64,000 nucleotides of DNA, taken from NCBI GenBank assembly GCA_040776905.1, contig JAXGZQ010000001.1:248001-312000 (forward strand). The letters are read 5' to 3'. The DNA is from SLHU01 sp009929975. GTDB taxonomy: Bacteria > Bacillota > Clostridia > Saccharofermentanales > UBA5734. Below the pieces are notes generated by a model. The model saw nothing but the letters and a program-made list of their open reading frames with translations, had not been told where the DNA came from and ran no database searches. Shown here one piece after another: positions 25,253 to 34,038 of the stretch. Positions within the stretch are counted from its first letter, which is position 1; the number at the start of each line of letters is the position of its first letter. Both the position numbers and the translations under genes were made by a program.

Positions 25253-27079
25253 TCATGCTTCTTTTTCAGGAAGCAGCGCGGACATCTGCTGCAGCACCTG
25301 GTCAAATCGCTGCATCGCGGCCTGGATCGGTTCCGGACCTGAGAGATCGACCCCGGCCCGGGCCAGGATATTCAGCGGGTAGTCAGATCCGCCGGCACCG
25401 AGAAATTCAAGGTAACGGCTGACCGCCGGCTCGCCTTCTTCCGCCATCCGGCTGGTCAGGGCGACGGCTGCTGAAAAGCCGGTCGCGTATTGATAAACAT
25501 AATATGATGTATAGAAATGAGGGATACGAGCCCACTCCCAGCGCATGAAATCATCAACTGTGACCTCCGGCGCGAAATAAAGATCAAGCAGTTCAGCGTA
25601 CATCTGGCACAGCGAATCCGCGGTCAGCGATTGTCCTTGTTCGATTTTCTGATGGGCTTTCCATTCAAACTCAGCGAACATCGTCTGCCGGAAGACGGTC
25701 AGGCGGAAGCTCTCCAGAAAATGGTTCAACAGATACATCATTTCCTGCCGGCCGCTATCAGTCGACGCGTCACATTGCCCCAGCAGATACTGCATCAGGA
25801 GGTTCTCGTTGACCGTCGAAGCGATTTCAGCGAGAAAGATCGGGTAATCCGATTCAGGATAAGGTCTCTGGCTGGAAAAATACGTGTGCAGGCTGTGGCC
25901 GACTTCATGGGCCAGAGTAAAGACATCGGACAAAGTGCCACTGTAGTTGAGCAGGACATAGGGATGACTCTTATACGTTCCCCAGGAGTAGGCGCCGCTG
26001 GTTTTTCCGGGCGTTTCATAAACATCGATCCAGCGCTCAGTCAAATGACGTTCCAGAGCCGCCAGATAGGCCTGGCCAAGCGGCGCGAAAGCCTTGCGAA
26101 GCAGATCGCAGGCCTGATCATAGTCATAATGACGCTCCGGCATGTCGACCATGGTGATATAGGTATCATGAATATGCAGATCAGGTAAATCGAGCAGCTG
26201 CCGGCGCAGAGTAAAATAGCGCTGCAGGACCGGCAGTCCGTCGTGGACAGCGTCGATCAGGCTGGTGTACAGGCTGCGCGGCAGATTGCGGGCAAAGAGA
26301 GCCGATGCCAGGGCATCCTCAAAATGACGGGTGCCTGATACCAGCAGATCTGATTTGATATGTGTCGCGTACAGACTGGACAGGGTGTGTCCCATCGCCC
26401 CGAAGGCTTCATGCATCTGCCTGAACGCGGCTTCACGGGTTGCCCGGTCCTTGTGTTCACGCAGCTGCGCGAACTTGCCATGGCTCAGTTCGATTGTCTG
26501 ATCCTGATCATCCTTGATTGAACCGAGTTTGATTTCAACATTGTCCAGTAGGGTGAAGGTATCACCGATCCCCTGGGCGACGGGCCCGAAATTGGAGAGA
26601 ATCGTTTCTTCGACCTCGCTGAGCGTATGCGCACGGGCACGCAGGATATCATCCAGCTGATGGCGATACGGAGCCAGGCGCGTTTCCTCCTGCATCCATT
26701 GCCGTACGTCCTGATCCGGCAATGCCGTGATTTCTGGAACAAGAAAAGCCTGTGCGGCCTGAAAACGGTACAGCAGACTCATGACGCGCTCGGTCATGTC
26801 CTGATAACGCGCCGCGGCGTTATCTTCATCCCGGCGCATCCGCGCATAGGTGAAAAGTTCCATCAGATCCATTTCCAGCTGGCTTGATAATTCCAGTGCG
26901 CTGATCAGCTGATCGCACTGTCCAAGCCGGCCGCGATACGCATCCAGATCGCTGCTCTTGCGGCTGATCCTGGTCAGCGCGTCCTCCCAGGCCGCGTCGC
27001 TCGGAAAAATATCTTCCAGACGCCAACGGCGCTCTTCAGGAATGTCCTGTCTGCTTTTGTAATCAGGTTGTCGATTCAT
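25253..27079 (-). CDS. pepF: Oligoendopeptidase F (M3B metallopeptidase)
   Basis: Cytosolic zinc peptidase that cleaves short peptides. The 608-residue length is typical, and the zinc motif HEVGH occurs in FTLAHEVGHSLHTYFS near residue 385, with the downstream Glu ligand region AEIASTVNENLL. The N-terminal PepF domain begins with PEERRWRLEDIFPSDAAWE. ATG 27079 follows GAGAGGA. It lies 16 nt after the DUF5711-like gene and 6 nt before the CYTH gene, so it appears to be part of the same long transcript as the Gld-like transporter. Confidence 0.95.
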   Translation of the reverse strand: MNRQPDYKSRQDIPEERRWRLEDIFPSDAAWEDALTRISRKSSDLDAYRGRLGQCDQLISALELSSQLEMDLMELFTYARMRRDEDNAAARYQDMTERVMSLLYRFQAAQAFLVPEITALPDQDVRQWMQEETRLAPYRHQLDDILRARAHTLSEVEETILSNFGPVAQGIGDTFTLLDNVEIKLGSIKDDQDQTIELSHGKFAQLREHKDRATREAAFRQMHEAFGAMGHTLSSLYATHIKSDLLVSGTRHFEDALASALFARNLPRSLYTSLIDAVHDGLPVLQRYFTLRRQLLDLPDLHIHDTYITMVDMPERHYDYDQACDLLRKAFAPLGQAYLAALERHLTERWIDVYETPGKTSGAYSWGTYKSHPYVLLNYSGTLSDVFTLAHEVGHSLHTYFSSQRPYPESDYPIFLAEIASTVNENLLMQYLLGQCDASTDSGRQEMMYLLNHFLESFRLTVFRQTMFAEFEWKAHQKIEQGQSLTADSLCQMYAELLDLYFAPEVTVDDFMRWEWARIPHFYTSYYVYQYATGFSAAVALTSRMAEEGEPAVSRYLEFLGAGGSDYPLNILARAGVDLSGPEPIQAAMQRFDQVLQQMSALLPEKEA

Positions 27080-27095
27080 CGTATCTTCCTCTCTT

Positions 27096-28247
27096 TCAGT
27101 TCAGGTCAAATCGTCTGACCTCGGTTCGGGTCACGACAATAAGGGCTTCCTGTCCGACCAGATTCATCCGGATAATATCAGAGGCCATCGGCCATTGCGC
27201 GATGGTTTCCCCACTGTCATTCGTCAGCAGTGTCAGGGTATTGCCTGTCGCAACAGCAACAACGGTTCCCGAATCAAGCATCTGTGCCGGTGCGCTGTCT
27301 GTTTGTAGCAAAGTCCGGCTCTGCCCCTGATCATCAATCCGGCTGATTTCATACCGGCCGTCCATTTTCGGCGCGGCGATCGCCAGTATGTATCCGTCAC
27401 CGGACAAGACTGACCTCACCTGATGGAATTGACGCTGCCAGACTTCATCTTCCTGTTCATATGTCAGCGCGGTCACCTGCTGGCTGCCGCAGAGAATCAG
27501 CTGCCCGGACCCATTGTAAACGAGCAGTGGAGCCAATCCCTGCAGTTCCGGCAGCCGCTGTCCGACCGCGTCACCGTCCAGAGCAAACCGCTTGACAATC
27601 AACTGAGCCTCAGACGCGTCGGTGTTGAGCAGGACGACATCAAAGGCATCTTGAAACGGACTGAAAACAACCGACAGGATGAATCCTGATTCAGGGAACA
27701 GACAATCATAGAGGTGGCCGGCGCCGGCAGGCGCGTAGACACTGACAACACCGGTGCTGGCGGACGTCTCATGTATGATCGCCAGGTGGTTGTCACGACC
27801 GATGGCAGCCCCGCTGATCCTGCCCTCAGACCGATCGCGATAAATCTCACCGTCTGTGTCCAGGACAACGAAGCCATAGCCCCCGCGATCGGCCACCAGA
27901 AACGTCTTTTCTGCCTGGATGACCATAGGTGCTTCATAATCGATATCAACGGAAAATAATTCCTCGCCCTGCAGATCAAGCCGGGCGATCCGGCTTCCGG
28001 ATACAGAATAGAGACCATCCGAAAAAGGATACAACCGCTGTGCCTCATCAGGATCGCACTCAAATCCGGCCATTTCTTCCGCAACCGGCAGAGCGGGCTC
28101 AGTCTTCGCCGGCAGCGGATTTTCATCCGGCATCATCATGACAAGGACGACCACTGCCGCCATCAGCAGGAAAGCCAGCACGATCAGAATGATCAGGCTG
28201 GCTCTGCTTTTTCGGGACATCTGGCTGGATATAGCAGGTCGCATCAT
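27096..28247 (-). CDS. Membrane-anchored extracytoplasmic protein, DUF5711-like
   Basis: A 383-residue protein with a basic N-terminus, one transmembrane helix (residues ~17-38, SLIILIVLAFLLMAAVVVLV) and a large outside domain of short beta-strand repeats (ARLDLQGEELFSVDIDYEAP, GFVVLDTDGEIYRD, VVAVATGNTLTLLTNDSGE) that look like a beta-propeller. It resembles the DUF5711 family of Clostridia. Its start codon overlaps the DUF4340 stop by one base. Function is unknown; tight linkage to the Gld-like ABC genes suggests an extracytoplasmic accessory. Confidence 0.72.
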   Translation of the reverse strand: MMRPAISSQMSRKSRASLIILIVLAFLLMAAVVVLVMMMPDENPLPAKTEPALPVAEEMAGFECDPDEAQRLYPFSDGLYSVSGSRIARLDLQGEELFSVDIDYEAPMVIQAEKTFLVADRGGYGFVVLDTDGEIYRDRSEGRISGAAIGRDNHLAIIHETSASTGVVSVYAPAGAGHLYDCLFPESGFILSVVFSPFQDAFDVVLLNTDASEAQLIVKRFALDGDAVGQRLPELQGLAPLLVYNGSGQLILCGSQQVTALTYEQEDEVWQRQFHQVRSVLSGDGYILAIAAPKMDGRYEISRIDDQGQSRTLLQTDSAPAQMLDSGTVVAVATGNTLTLLTNDSGETIAQWPMASDIIRMNLVGQEALIVVTRTEVRRFDLN

Positions 28248-29782
28248 CAGTTCAATGGATATCCTTCCTCTGTGTTGAAGACCCCGTCCTCGGCATGACT
28301 GATCGCGTAGCGCATCATGTCAAGCGCGACCGTGATTCCCTCATACTCTTTTCGCGTCGACTCGAACGAGGCTTCCTTCTCAACATAGAAACCACTGTAT
28401 TCGCCGTCGATAAAGACATAATAAGTATAGTCGTCGCGCGGGGCGAATTCAACCGTCTGGGTATAGGCAGCACGGCCGGTCTCAGGATCCGCCTTCATGT
28501 GGAAAACCATCGACGCGTCTTTCGTGTTATCCGGTTCCGCCTCCGGTTCCAGACCGGCGATCATCACACTGATCAGGCGCTGATAGAATTTCGTGTACAG
28601 GCTTTTGCCCTTCTCATCGACAATTTTCGCGTCTTGTCCGTCTAGTGTGAGAACCACGTCTTCGTCAGTGGTCCTGTTTTCCTGGGTCATGCTGATTTCA
28701 GTCGAAAAGGTCTCTCCGAAGATATTCCCGTCAATACGGTCCACCTTCCAGATGCTGACCAGAGCGACAAAACGATCCAGCATATCAATAACCTTCATGT
28801 CGATGGAAGTAAATGTGCTGGTCGGCAGTTTGAAAACGGCCGGAATCTCACTGCTGATCGCGTAAAAATGATTGCTGTCTGCCTGGCTGCCGATCTTGAT
28901 TTCAGTTTCTCCCGCCGCGGTTTGCAGATTGAGCAGATACTGCGGGCTGGACAGGCCATAGGGGGCCAGATCAACCGGGTCAATTTCGACAAAGTCAGCC
29001 GCTGTCATCGCCAGTGTTTCAGTGATCAGCATATTCAGGTTGCCCGATCCGCCGGGTCGGATGATCGGCTCACGCAGCTCGTATTCTATGTAGGATTCAG
29101 GGGTACCCGGCTCCCCGACCAGCTGGCAGTCGACCGCGATTCGAGCCGCGTCACGTGCGCGTTCGAAAATGAAACCGGTCAGATCCGATTCTTCGACCGA
29201 GACGACCTGATCACCATCGAGCAGATCGAGCCGGGTCTGCATCATCCGATCACCTGTCGCTTTCGCCAGGGAGCAGACGCGTCCGCTGTCATCAAGCATC
29301 GCGTAATAGTAACTTTTGTTCGGCATCAGCGAGCCGACCTTGATGTCATGACGGCTGCCGTTCTTCAGGACGACCGAGAACGTCGCCTGCGGATCATCCA
29401 GACCATAGGGTGCCAGATCTGACGCCGCGCTCTCAATCTCGGTGCTGGTGTAGACCGATTTGGCCATATTCGCGACAGCGCTCAGGTCGGTCTGGGCAAA
29501 AGGATAGTCCTCCATGCCTTCGACCTGCCAGTCATAGCTGATCTTGCCATCACTGTCGGTCACCGCGTCCGGCAGGAGCGCAAATGTATCCTGTTCATGG
29601 CTGATTTCGACACGGGCGATATCCTCAGCCTCAGACTGAAAAATCGGATCAATCTCTTCTCTTGTGGTGATTGTTGTCTCATCCGGCTCACGATTGAGCC
29701 ACAGCGGACTGGCTGCCCAGATGATCAGCAGGACCGCCAGAACACCAGCAAGCACCATTAATGATTTCGTCTGTTTCTTCAT
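28247..29782 (-). CDS. DUF4340 domain membrane-anchored protein
   Basis: A 511-residue protein with one N-terminal membrane helix (residues ~8-28) and a long outside region containing two DUF4340-like repeats, seen as LAPYGLDDPQATFSVVLKNGSRHDIKVGS near residue 125 and LAPYGLSSPQYLLNLQTAAGETEIKIGS near 270. This family commonly sits next to GldG-type ABC genes, as here. The start at ATG 29782 follows GGGGAGG. The biochemical role is not known; I infer an extracytoplasmic part of the transporter complex. Confidence 0.85.
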   Translation of the reverse strand: MKKQTKSLMVLAGVLAVLLIIWAASPLWLNREPDETTITTREEIDPIFQSEAEDIARVEISHEQDTFALLPDAVTDSDGKISYDWQVEGMEDYPFAQTDLSAVANMAKSVYTSTEIESAASDLAPYGLDDPQATFSVVLKNGSRHDIKVGSLMPNKSYYYAMLDDSGRVCSLAKATGDRMMQTRLDLLDGDQVVSVEESDLTGFIFERARDAARIAVDCQLVGEPGTPESYIEYELREPIIRPGGSGNLNMLITETLAMTAADFVEIDPVDLAPYGLSSPQYLLNLQTAAGETEIKIGSQADSNHFYAISSEIPAVFKLPTSTFTSIDMKVIDMLDRFVALVSIWKVDRIDGNIFGETFSTEISMTQENRTTDEDVVLTLDGQDAKIVDEKGKSLYTKFYQRLISVMIAGLEPEAEPDNTKDASMVFHMKADPETGRAAYTQTVEFAPRDDYTYYVFIDGEYSGFYVEKEASFESTRKEYEGITVALDMMRYAISHAEDGVFNTEEGYPLN

Positions 29783-29801
29783 TCAGGTCCTCCCCTGTCA
29801 A

Positions 29802-31307
29802 TCAGAGATGTTTACGCTTCCGGTAAACGACCAGAGCGCTGATCAGGAGACCGGCCGGTATCAGCAGCATGACCAGAACCGTCACCATGACATTGGTTGT
29901 CTGATCGCCGCTGGTCACCGTGTAGGAAGCCGGCATCTTCGCCTCGATGTAAAGACTTTCCTGAGCATCAGATCCGGAAAGAAACTGGATGCTGTTATAG
30001 AAAAGTTCCGGATTGTAGATATTGGTCCCGAATGTACCCAGCACAGAATCGCTGAAAAGCGAACTGCTGCCGACGACCAGCACCTTGGCGGATTCTCTGA
30101 TGTGTTCGCTCATCCAGCCTTTGTTTTCTGAAAGGACCGCGATGTTCTGGATGCCGGCTGCCGATGACTGGCTGGTATCTGAACCGGTTTCCGCGACACC
30201 CTGGTCTGATGTGGTCAGAATCGCTTCAACTTCAATCCATTCCTTGGTGTTCAGCAGTTCGTTGATCCCGCGCGCCTGGTCGACCAAGGTAAAGCCGTCA
30301 ACTTCAGACAAAGAGACTTTTCCGGCGGGCGCGATCGCCCGGATCACATACGGATCATCCTGATAGCGATGGTCCCTGTCACCTTCACGAATCCGGTCAT
30401 TGCTCAGTTCGATATTGAATTCCAGGAGCAATTCATTCAGCACGGGAAATTCAGCACTGCTGTATTCGGCCATCAGCATCAGGCTGCCGCCGTCGCGCAG
30501 GTAATTGAACAGCAGCAGACGGGTCGCCTGTGAGATATCTTTTTTCGGTGACGCCATCATCAGGATGGAACAGTCTTCCGGTATGCGGTCGAGACCGAAC
30601 AGGTCAAGCGAGCGGATCTCGTAATTGTTGCTGGTCATCAGTTGACTGATGACTGAATACTGGCTTTCACGATCCGCCTCTTCATGCCCGGTGGTAAAAT
30701 AGACAACCGGTGTCGTTTCCGACAGGACATACTTGATCGCGCCGGTGAAACTCTGTTCCGCCGTAATGCCGGTCAGGTACTGGCTCATGTTGTTATAGTC
30801 CACTTCATACTTGAAGACATCGGAATACGCGATTTTCTTGGCCTTCTTTGTCTCCGGGCTGATCACCACAAAGGTGTTGACTTCCGGGCTGAGAAAACCC
30901 TCGGGATCGAGTTCATCAATAATAGACGGAAAACGGTCAGGGTCGACATAGCGGAGGCTGACGTTTCCTTTGCTGTTGCTGACATATTCATCGAGCATCG
31001 GACGGATGCTCGCATAGCGGGTATCCTCATCGACATCAAACAGACCGACAATCTCAACGTGCTTGTCCATATCACTGAGGACCTCTTTCGAGACCTCACC
31101 GATTGAATACAGGTCGGTACCGGTCCAGTCCCAGCGGGCGATCTGTCCCAGCGTACGGTCAAAGACAATATTGAGAATAAGGATCACCGCGATAAAGAGA
31201 ACGGTCGCCGTCACGGAAAATCGCTTGAGATATTTTGACCGGTTGTCAACCTGGCGGCGGCCGGCCTGCTTCTGTTCTTTTTTCGAAAGATTCTTATCTT
31301 TTTTCAT
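29802..31307 (-). CDS. GldG-family ABC transporter auxiliary protein
   Basis: A 501-residue membrane protein with a basic N-terminal tail, a helix near residues 33-52, an outside domain and a C-terminal helix (VMVTVLVMLLIPAGLLISALVVY, near 472-494). The middle carries the ABC_transp_aux/GldG features DLYSIGEVSKEVL, VSLRYVDPDRFP, VVYFTTGHEEAD and MASPKKDISQATRLLLFNYLRDGGSLMLMAE. In Bacteroidetes GldG works with GldA and GldF; in Clostridia the homologues' substrate is unknown. It is separated from the permease gene by 6 nt. Confidence 0.87.
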   Translation of the reverse strand: MKKDKNLSKKEQKQAGRRQVDNRSKYLKRFSVTATVLFIAVILILNIVFDRTLGQIARWDWTGTDLYSIGEVSKEVLSDMDKHVEIVGLFDVDEDTRYASIRPMLDEYVSNSKGNVSLRYVDPDRFPSIIDELDPEGFLSPEVNTFVVISPETKKAKKIAYSDVFKYEVDYNNMSQYLTGITAEQSFTGAIKYVLSETTPVVYFTTGHEEADRESQYSVISQLMTSNNYEIRSLDLFGLDRIPEDCSILMMASPKKDISQATRLLLFNYLRDGGSLMLMAEYSSAEFPVLNELLLEFNIELSNDRIREGDRDHRYQDDPYVIRAIAPAGKVSLSEVDGFTLVDQARGINELLNTKEWIEVEAILTTSDQGVAETGSDTSQSSAAGIQNIAVLSENKGWMSEHIRESAKVLVVGSSSLFSDSVLGTFGTNIYNPELFYNSIQFLSGSDAQESLYIEAKMPASYTVTSGDQTTNVMVTVLVMLLIPAGLLISALVVYRKRKHL

Positions 31308-31313
31308 AGTTGA

Positions 31314-32099
31314 TCACCCCTGGCTCCAACGCCGTTTTTCAATGACCCGGTTTGTCAGGAATAGAAAGACAGCGACAAAACTGACAAAGAAAAGGATCGG
31401 CGACAGTTCGAAAATCCCCTGGATATAGTTATTGGTCCGGGTTGAAGGATTCAGCCAATTCAGCGCGGCTGTGACAGCCGACCCGGCCTTATCGATCTGC
31501 AGATCGGTCAGACCGAAAATATTGACTTTATCAATCAAGGTCGACGCGACCGATCCGAGCATGCTGGAAACGACATCAAGCAGGGACAGAACGATCATCA
31601 CGACAAACGATATGATCGCGGCGATGATCTGATTTTCGGTCAGTGCCGACGTAAAAACACCAAGCGCCACATACGCGGCACCCAAAAAGACAAAACCGAC
31701 ATATGCGCCCAGGACATTGATATTGACCAGGCCGCCATACAGGATCGTAATGATGACATGAACCAGTGTTCCCGAGGTCATCAGCAAAAACAAGGCCAGG
31801 GCGGCCAGATACTTGCCCATGACGATTTCCAGCGAACTGGCCGGAGAGGTGTAAAGCAGCACTTCCGTTCCGTTCTTGCGATCCTCTGAAAAAACCCGCA
31901 TGGTCATCAGTGGAATGATCACGAAGAAAAAGGACTGGATAAAAGCCAGTTCACCGACGAGATTGATATAGGCCGAAAGAACACCGGAGGAAAAATACAG
32001 ACCGCTGACCGCCATGAAAATCGCGCAGACAACAAAGCCCATCGGCGCACGGAAATAAGCGGCGAACTCACGTTTGAAAATAGCCATCGTTCGTTTCAT
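31314..32099 (-). CDS. ABC transporter permease (GldF-like)
   Basis: A 261-residue ABC-2 type permease with about six membrane segments. The opening MKRTMAIFKREFAAYFRAPMGFVVCAIFM and the middle segment MRVFSEDRKNGTEVLLYTSPASSLEIVMGKYLAAL (near residues 67-100) are characteristic of the GldF/NosY group. It lies 2 nt after the ATPase gene. With the ATPase and GldG-like protein it should form an integral membrane ABC complex. Confidence 0.9.
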   Translation of the reverse strand: MKRTMAIFKREFAAYFRAPMGFVVCAIFMAVSGLYFSSGVLSAYINLVGELAFIQSFFFVIIPLMTMRVFSEDRKNGTEVLLYTSPASSLEIVMGKYLAALALFLLMTSGTLVHVIITILYGGLVNINVLGAYVGFVFLGAAYVALGVFTSALTENQIIAAIISFVVMIVLSLLDVVSSMLGSVASTLIDKVNIFGLTDLQIDKAGSAVTAALNWLNPSTRTNNYIQGIFELSPILFFVSFVAVFLFLTNRVIEKRRWSQG

Positions 32100-32101
32100 T
32101 G

Positions 32102-33055
32102 TTAACCCCTCTTTCCTTCCTGGTAATTACCGGTTACTTGCAGGAAAATTTCTTCCAGCGTCGGATCCAGTGATTTCATCTCGATGATCGGCCAGCTGTT
32201 GCGGGCCATCTCGTAGAAGATCTGCCGGCGTACATCCGTTTCCGGTTCATTTTCAACTTCAATGACGCTGATGTTTTCTTCCTTTTCAGTGAACAGTTCA
32301 GCCTTGTGAATTCCCGGAATGAGACGTAATTTCTGCACGATCTCCTTAGACGGGCCCTCAACGCTGAGCTGCAGCCGTGATGTACTGGTCATTTTGCGGG
32401 AGAGTCCGGCCGGGGTATCGACCGCGGCGATCTTTCCTTTGTTGATGATGACCACACGTTCACAGACCGCCTGAACTTCCGGCAGAATGTGGGAACTGAG
32501 AATGACTGTATGGCGCTGGCCCAGTTCCTTGATCAGGTTGCGGATCTCGATGATCTGCTTGGGATCAAGACCAACCGTCGGCTCATCAAGCACCAGGACC
32601 TGCGGATTGCCGACAAGGGCCTGGGCGATACCGACACGCTGGCGGTAGCCTTTGGACAGGTTCTTGATCAGGCGGCCGGCGACATCAGTGATCCTCACCA
32701 GTTTCATGATTTCAGCCATCTGTCGGATCCGCAGTTCTTTCGGAACGCCTTTCAACTCGGCGACGAACTGAAGGAATTCTGTGACTGTCATATCCAGATA
32801 CAGCGGCGGATGTTCCGGCAGATAGCCGATGCACTTTTTCGCCTCATGCGGGTTTTCCAGTATGTCGTGTCCGTTAACCAGAACCGTACCGGATGTCGCC
32901 GACAGGTACCCGGTCAGAATATTCATGGTGGTCGTTTTTCCAGCACCGTTCGGTCCGAGAAACCCGAGGATCTCTCCTTCTTCTACGGAAAAACTGACAT
33001 GGTCAACCGCACAGATGTCTCCGTAATACTTGACCAGATCGCGAATTTCTATCAT
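32102..33055 (-). CDS. ABC transporter ATP-binding protein (GldA-like)
   Basis: A 317-residue ABC ATPase with Walker A GPNGAGKTT (near residues 38-46), signature LSKGYRQRVGIAQAL, Walker B VLVLDEPTVGLDP and switch His in ILSSHILPE. A C-terminal ~90-residue extension (SVEGPSKEIVQKLRLIPGIHKAEL) is usual for this group. I start at ATG 33055 (MIEIRDLVKYYG) behind AAGGAGG; a longer start lacks a site. It is the first gene of a nine-gene leftward unit (33055 to 21575) with gaps of 19 nt or less throughout. Confidence 0.9.
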   Translation of the reverse strand: MIEIRDLVKYYGDICAVDHVSFSVEEGEILGFLGPNGAGKTTTMNILTGYLSATSGTVLVNGHDILENPHEAKKCIGYLPEHPPLYLDMTVTEFLQFVAELKGVPKELRIRQMAEIMKLVRITDVAGRLIKNLSKGYRQRVGIAQALVGNPQVLVLDEPTVGLDPKQIIEIRNLIKELGQRHTVILSSHILPEVQAVCERVVIINKGKIAAVDTPAGLSRKMTSTSRLQLSVEGPSKEIVQKLRLIPGIHKAELFTEKEENISVIEVENEPETDVRRQIFYEMARNSWPIIEMKSLDPTLEEIFLQVTGNYQEGKRG

Positions 33056-33125
33056 GGGTGACGTCCTCCTTACCCCTTTTCCATCAATTAACACAGGCCT
33101 GATATCAGCCTGATCAGCATTTCAG

Positions 33126-33153
33126 ATTATAGCAGAAAATTGAGTGGTGTCTT
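33126..33153 (-). promoter_or_regulatory. Promoter of the Gld-like ABC operon
   Basis: Leftward AAGACA (33148-33153), 16-nt spacer, TATAAT (33126-33131). The leader of ~65 nt contains the palindrome CTGATATCAG. I found no other promoter-like sequence in the short gaps down to 21575. Confidence 0.55.
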
Positions 33154-33170
33154 TTGCTTGTCACAATTGT

Positions 33171-34034
33171 TCAGATTTCATCCGCCTGATCATCTGGGGA
33201 TCCAGTATGGTCACAATCCTGGCTTGATTCCAGAATACCGGCAGCCCGCAGAATTGGACGACCATCCGGATCATCCGGGCGGCGCGCTTCAAAAAGGAAA
33301 CTGCCGGATGGTCCGTCTTGCGGCTGAACATAAAGATCCGCTGTCTGGCCCGGCAGAGCTTCACTGATAAACTGAACGGTCAGTTCTCGGAGCTGGTGGC
33401 GCGGCTGCGCGGCATCCGGATCATACGACTTCCAGGCGGCCAGCGCATCGGTCAGCCAGGTGATGTACCGGGTATTGTTCATATGCCGATTGCGGTCAAT
33501 ATCACTGTAATACGCGCTGCGCCTGGCAACCGGACCAGTGGCTGCTGAAAAATTCTGCCGCGCCGGATGCTGTTCAGGCAGGGTGAAGCAGGGTTCTGTC
33601 AGGGGCGGGACGAGTTCAGGCGGCAGCAGGCGGTCGGGGCGCTGCGGTCGATGCGTCTGCAGATCAGCCACCAGCCATTCAGAGGACACGATCGCGAAGG
33701 GACGGCCATTCACCGACAGGACGAAATCACGAATAAAAACCAGACGGCGGACCCCGCGCTGCCAGGTGGTGATTTGAACGGTCGAACCCCAGCTGGGCAG
33801 ACCATCTAGACGCAGCGACACTTTGAGAAGAATCCAGCAGCTCCGGTAGCGTGCCAGCTGATCGGCGCCAAGGCCAAGCTTTTCGGCATGGAAGTAAGCC
33901 ACCTCCTGCAGAAAGCTGAACAGCGCTGACAGATGCAGACGATCGTGCAGGTCAGTATCTGTGCTGCGCAGGACAAACTCCATGCTGAACGCAGATTCGG
34001 GCACAGGCCGGATCAGAGAAATCGGTTCGTTCAT
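33171..34034 (-). CDS. Acyl-ACP thioesterase
   Basis: Hydrolyses acyl-ACP to release free fatty acid. The 287-residue protein is a double hot-dog of the FatA/FatB-like bacterial family (Acyl-ACP_TE). The second hot-dog has the catalytic block YYSDIDRNRHMNNTRYITWLTDAL near residue 170, with the conserved D-x-N-x-H-x-N-N-x-x-Y. The first hot-dog contains HLSALFSFLQEVAYFHAEKLGLG and SCWILLKVSLRLDGLPSWGSTVQITTW. ATG 34034 follows CAGGAG, 4 nt after the MFS gene. No other fatty-acid gene lies nearby. Confidence 0.9.
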   Translation of the reverse strand: MNEPISLIRPVPESAFSMEFVLRSTDTDLHDRLHLSALFSFLQEVAYFHAEKLGLGADQLARYRSCWILLKVSLRLDGLPSWGSTVQITTWQRGVRRLVFIRDFVLSVNGRPFAIVSSEWLVADLQTHRPQRPDRLLPPELVPPLTEPCFTLPEQHPARQNFSAATGPVARRSAYYSDIDRNRHMNNTRYITWLTDALAAWKSYDPDAAQPRHQLRELTVQFISEALPGQTADLYVQPQDGPSGSFLFEARRPDDPDGRPILRAAGILESSQDCDHTGSPDDQADEI

Positions 34035-34038
34035 GCTG

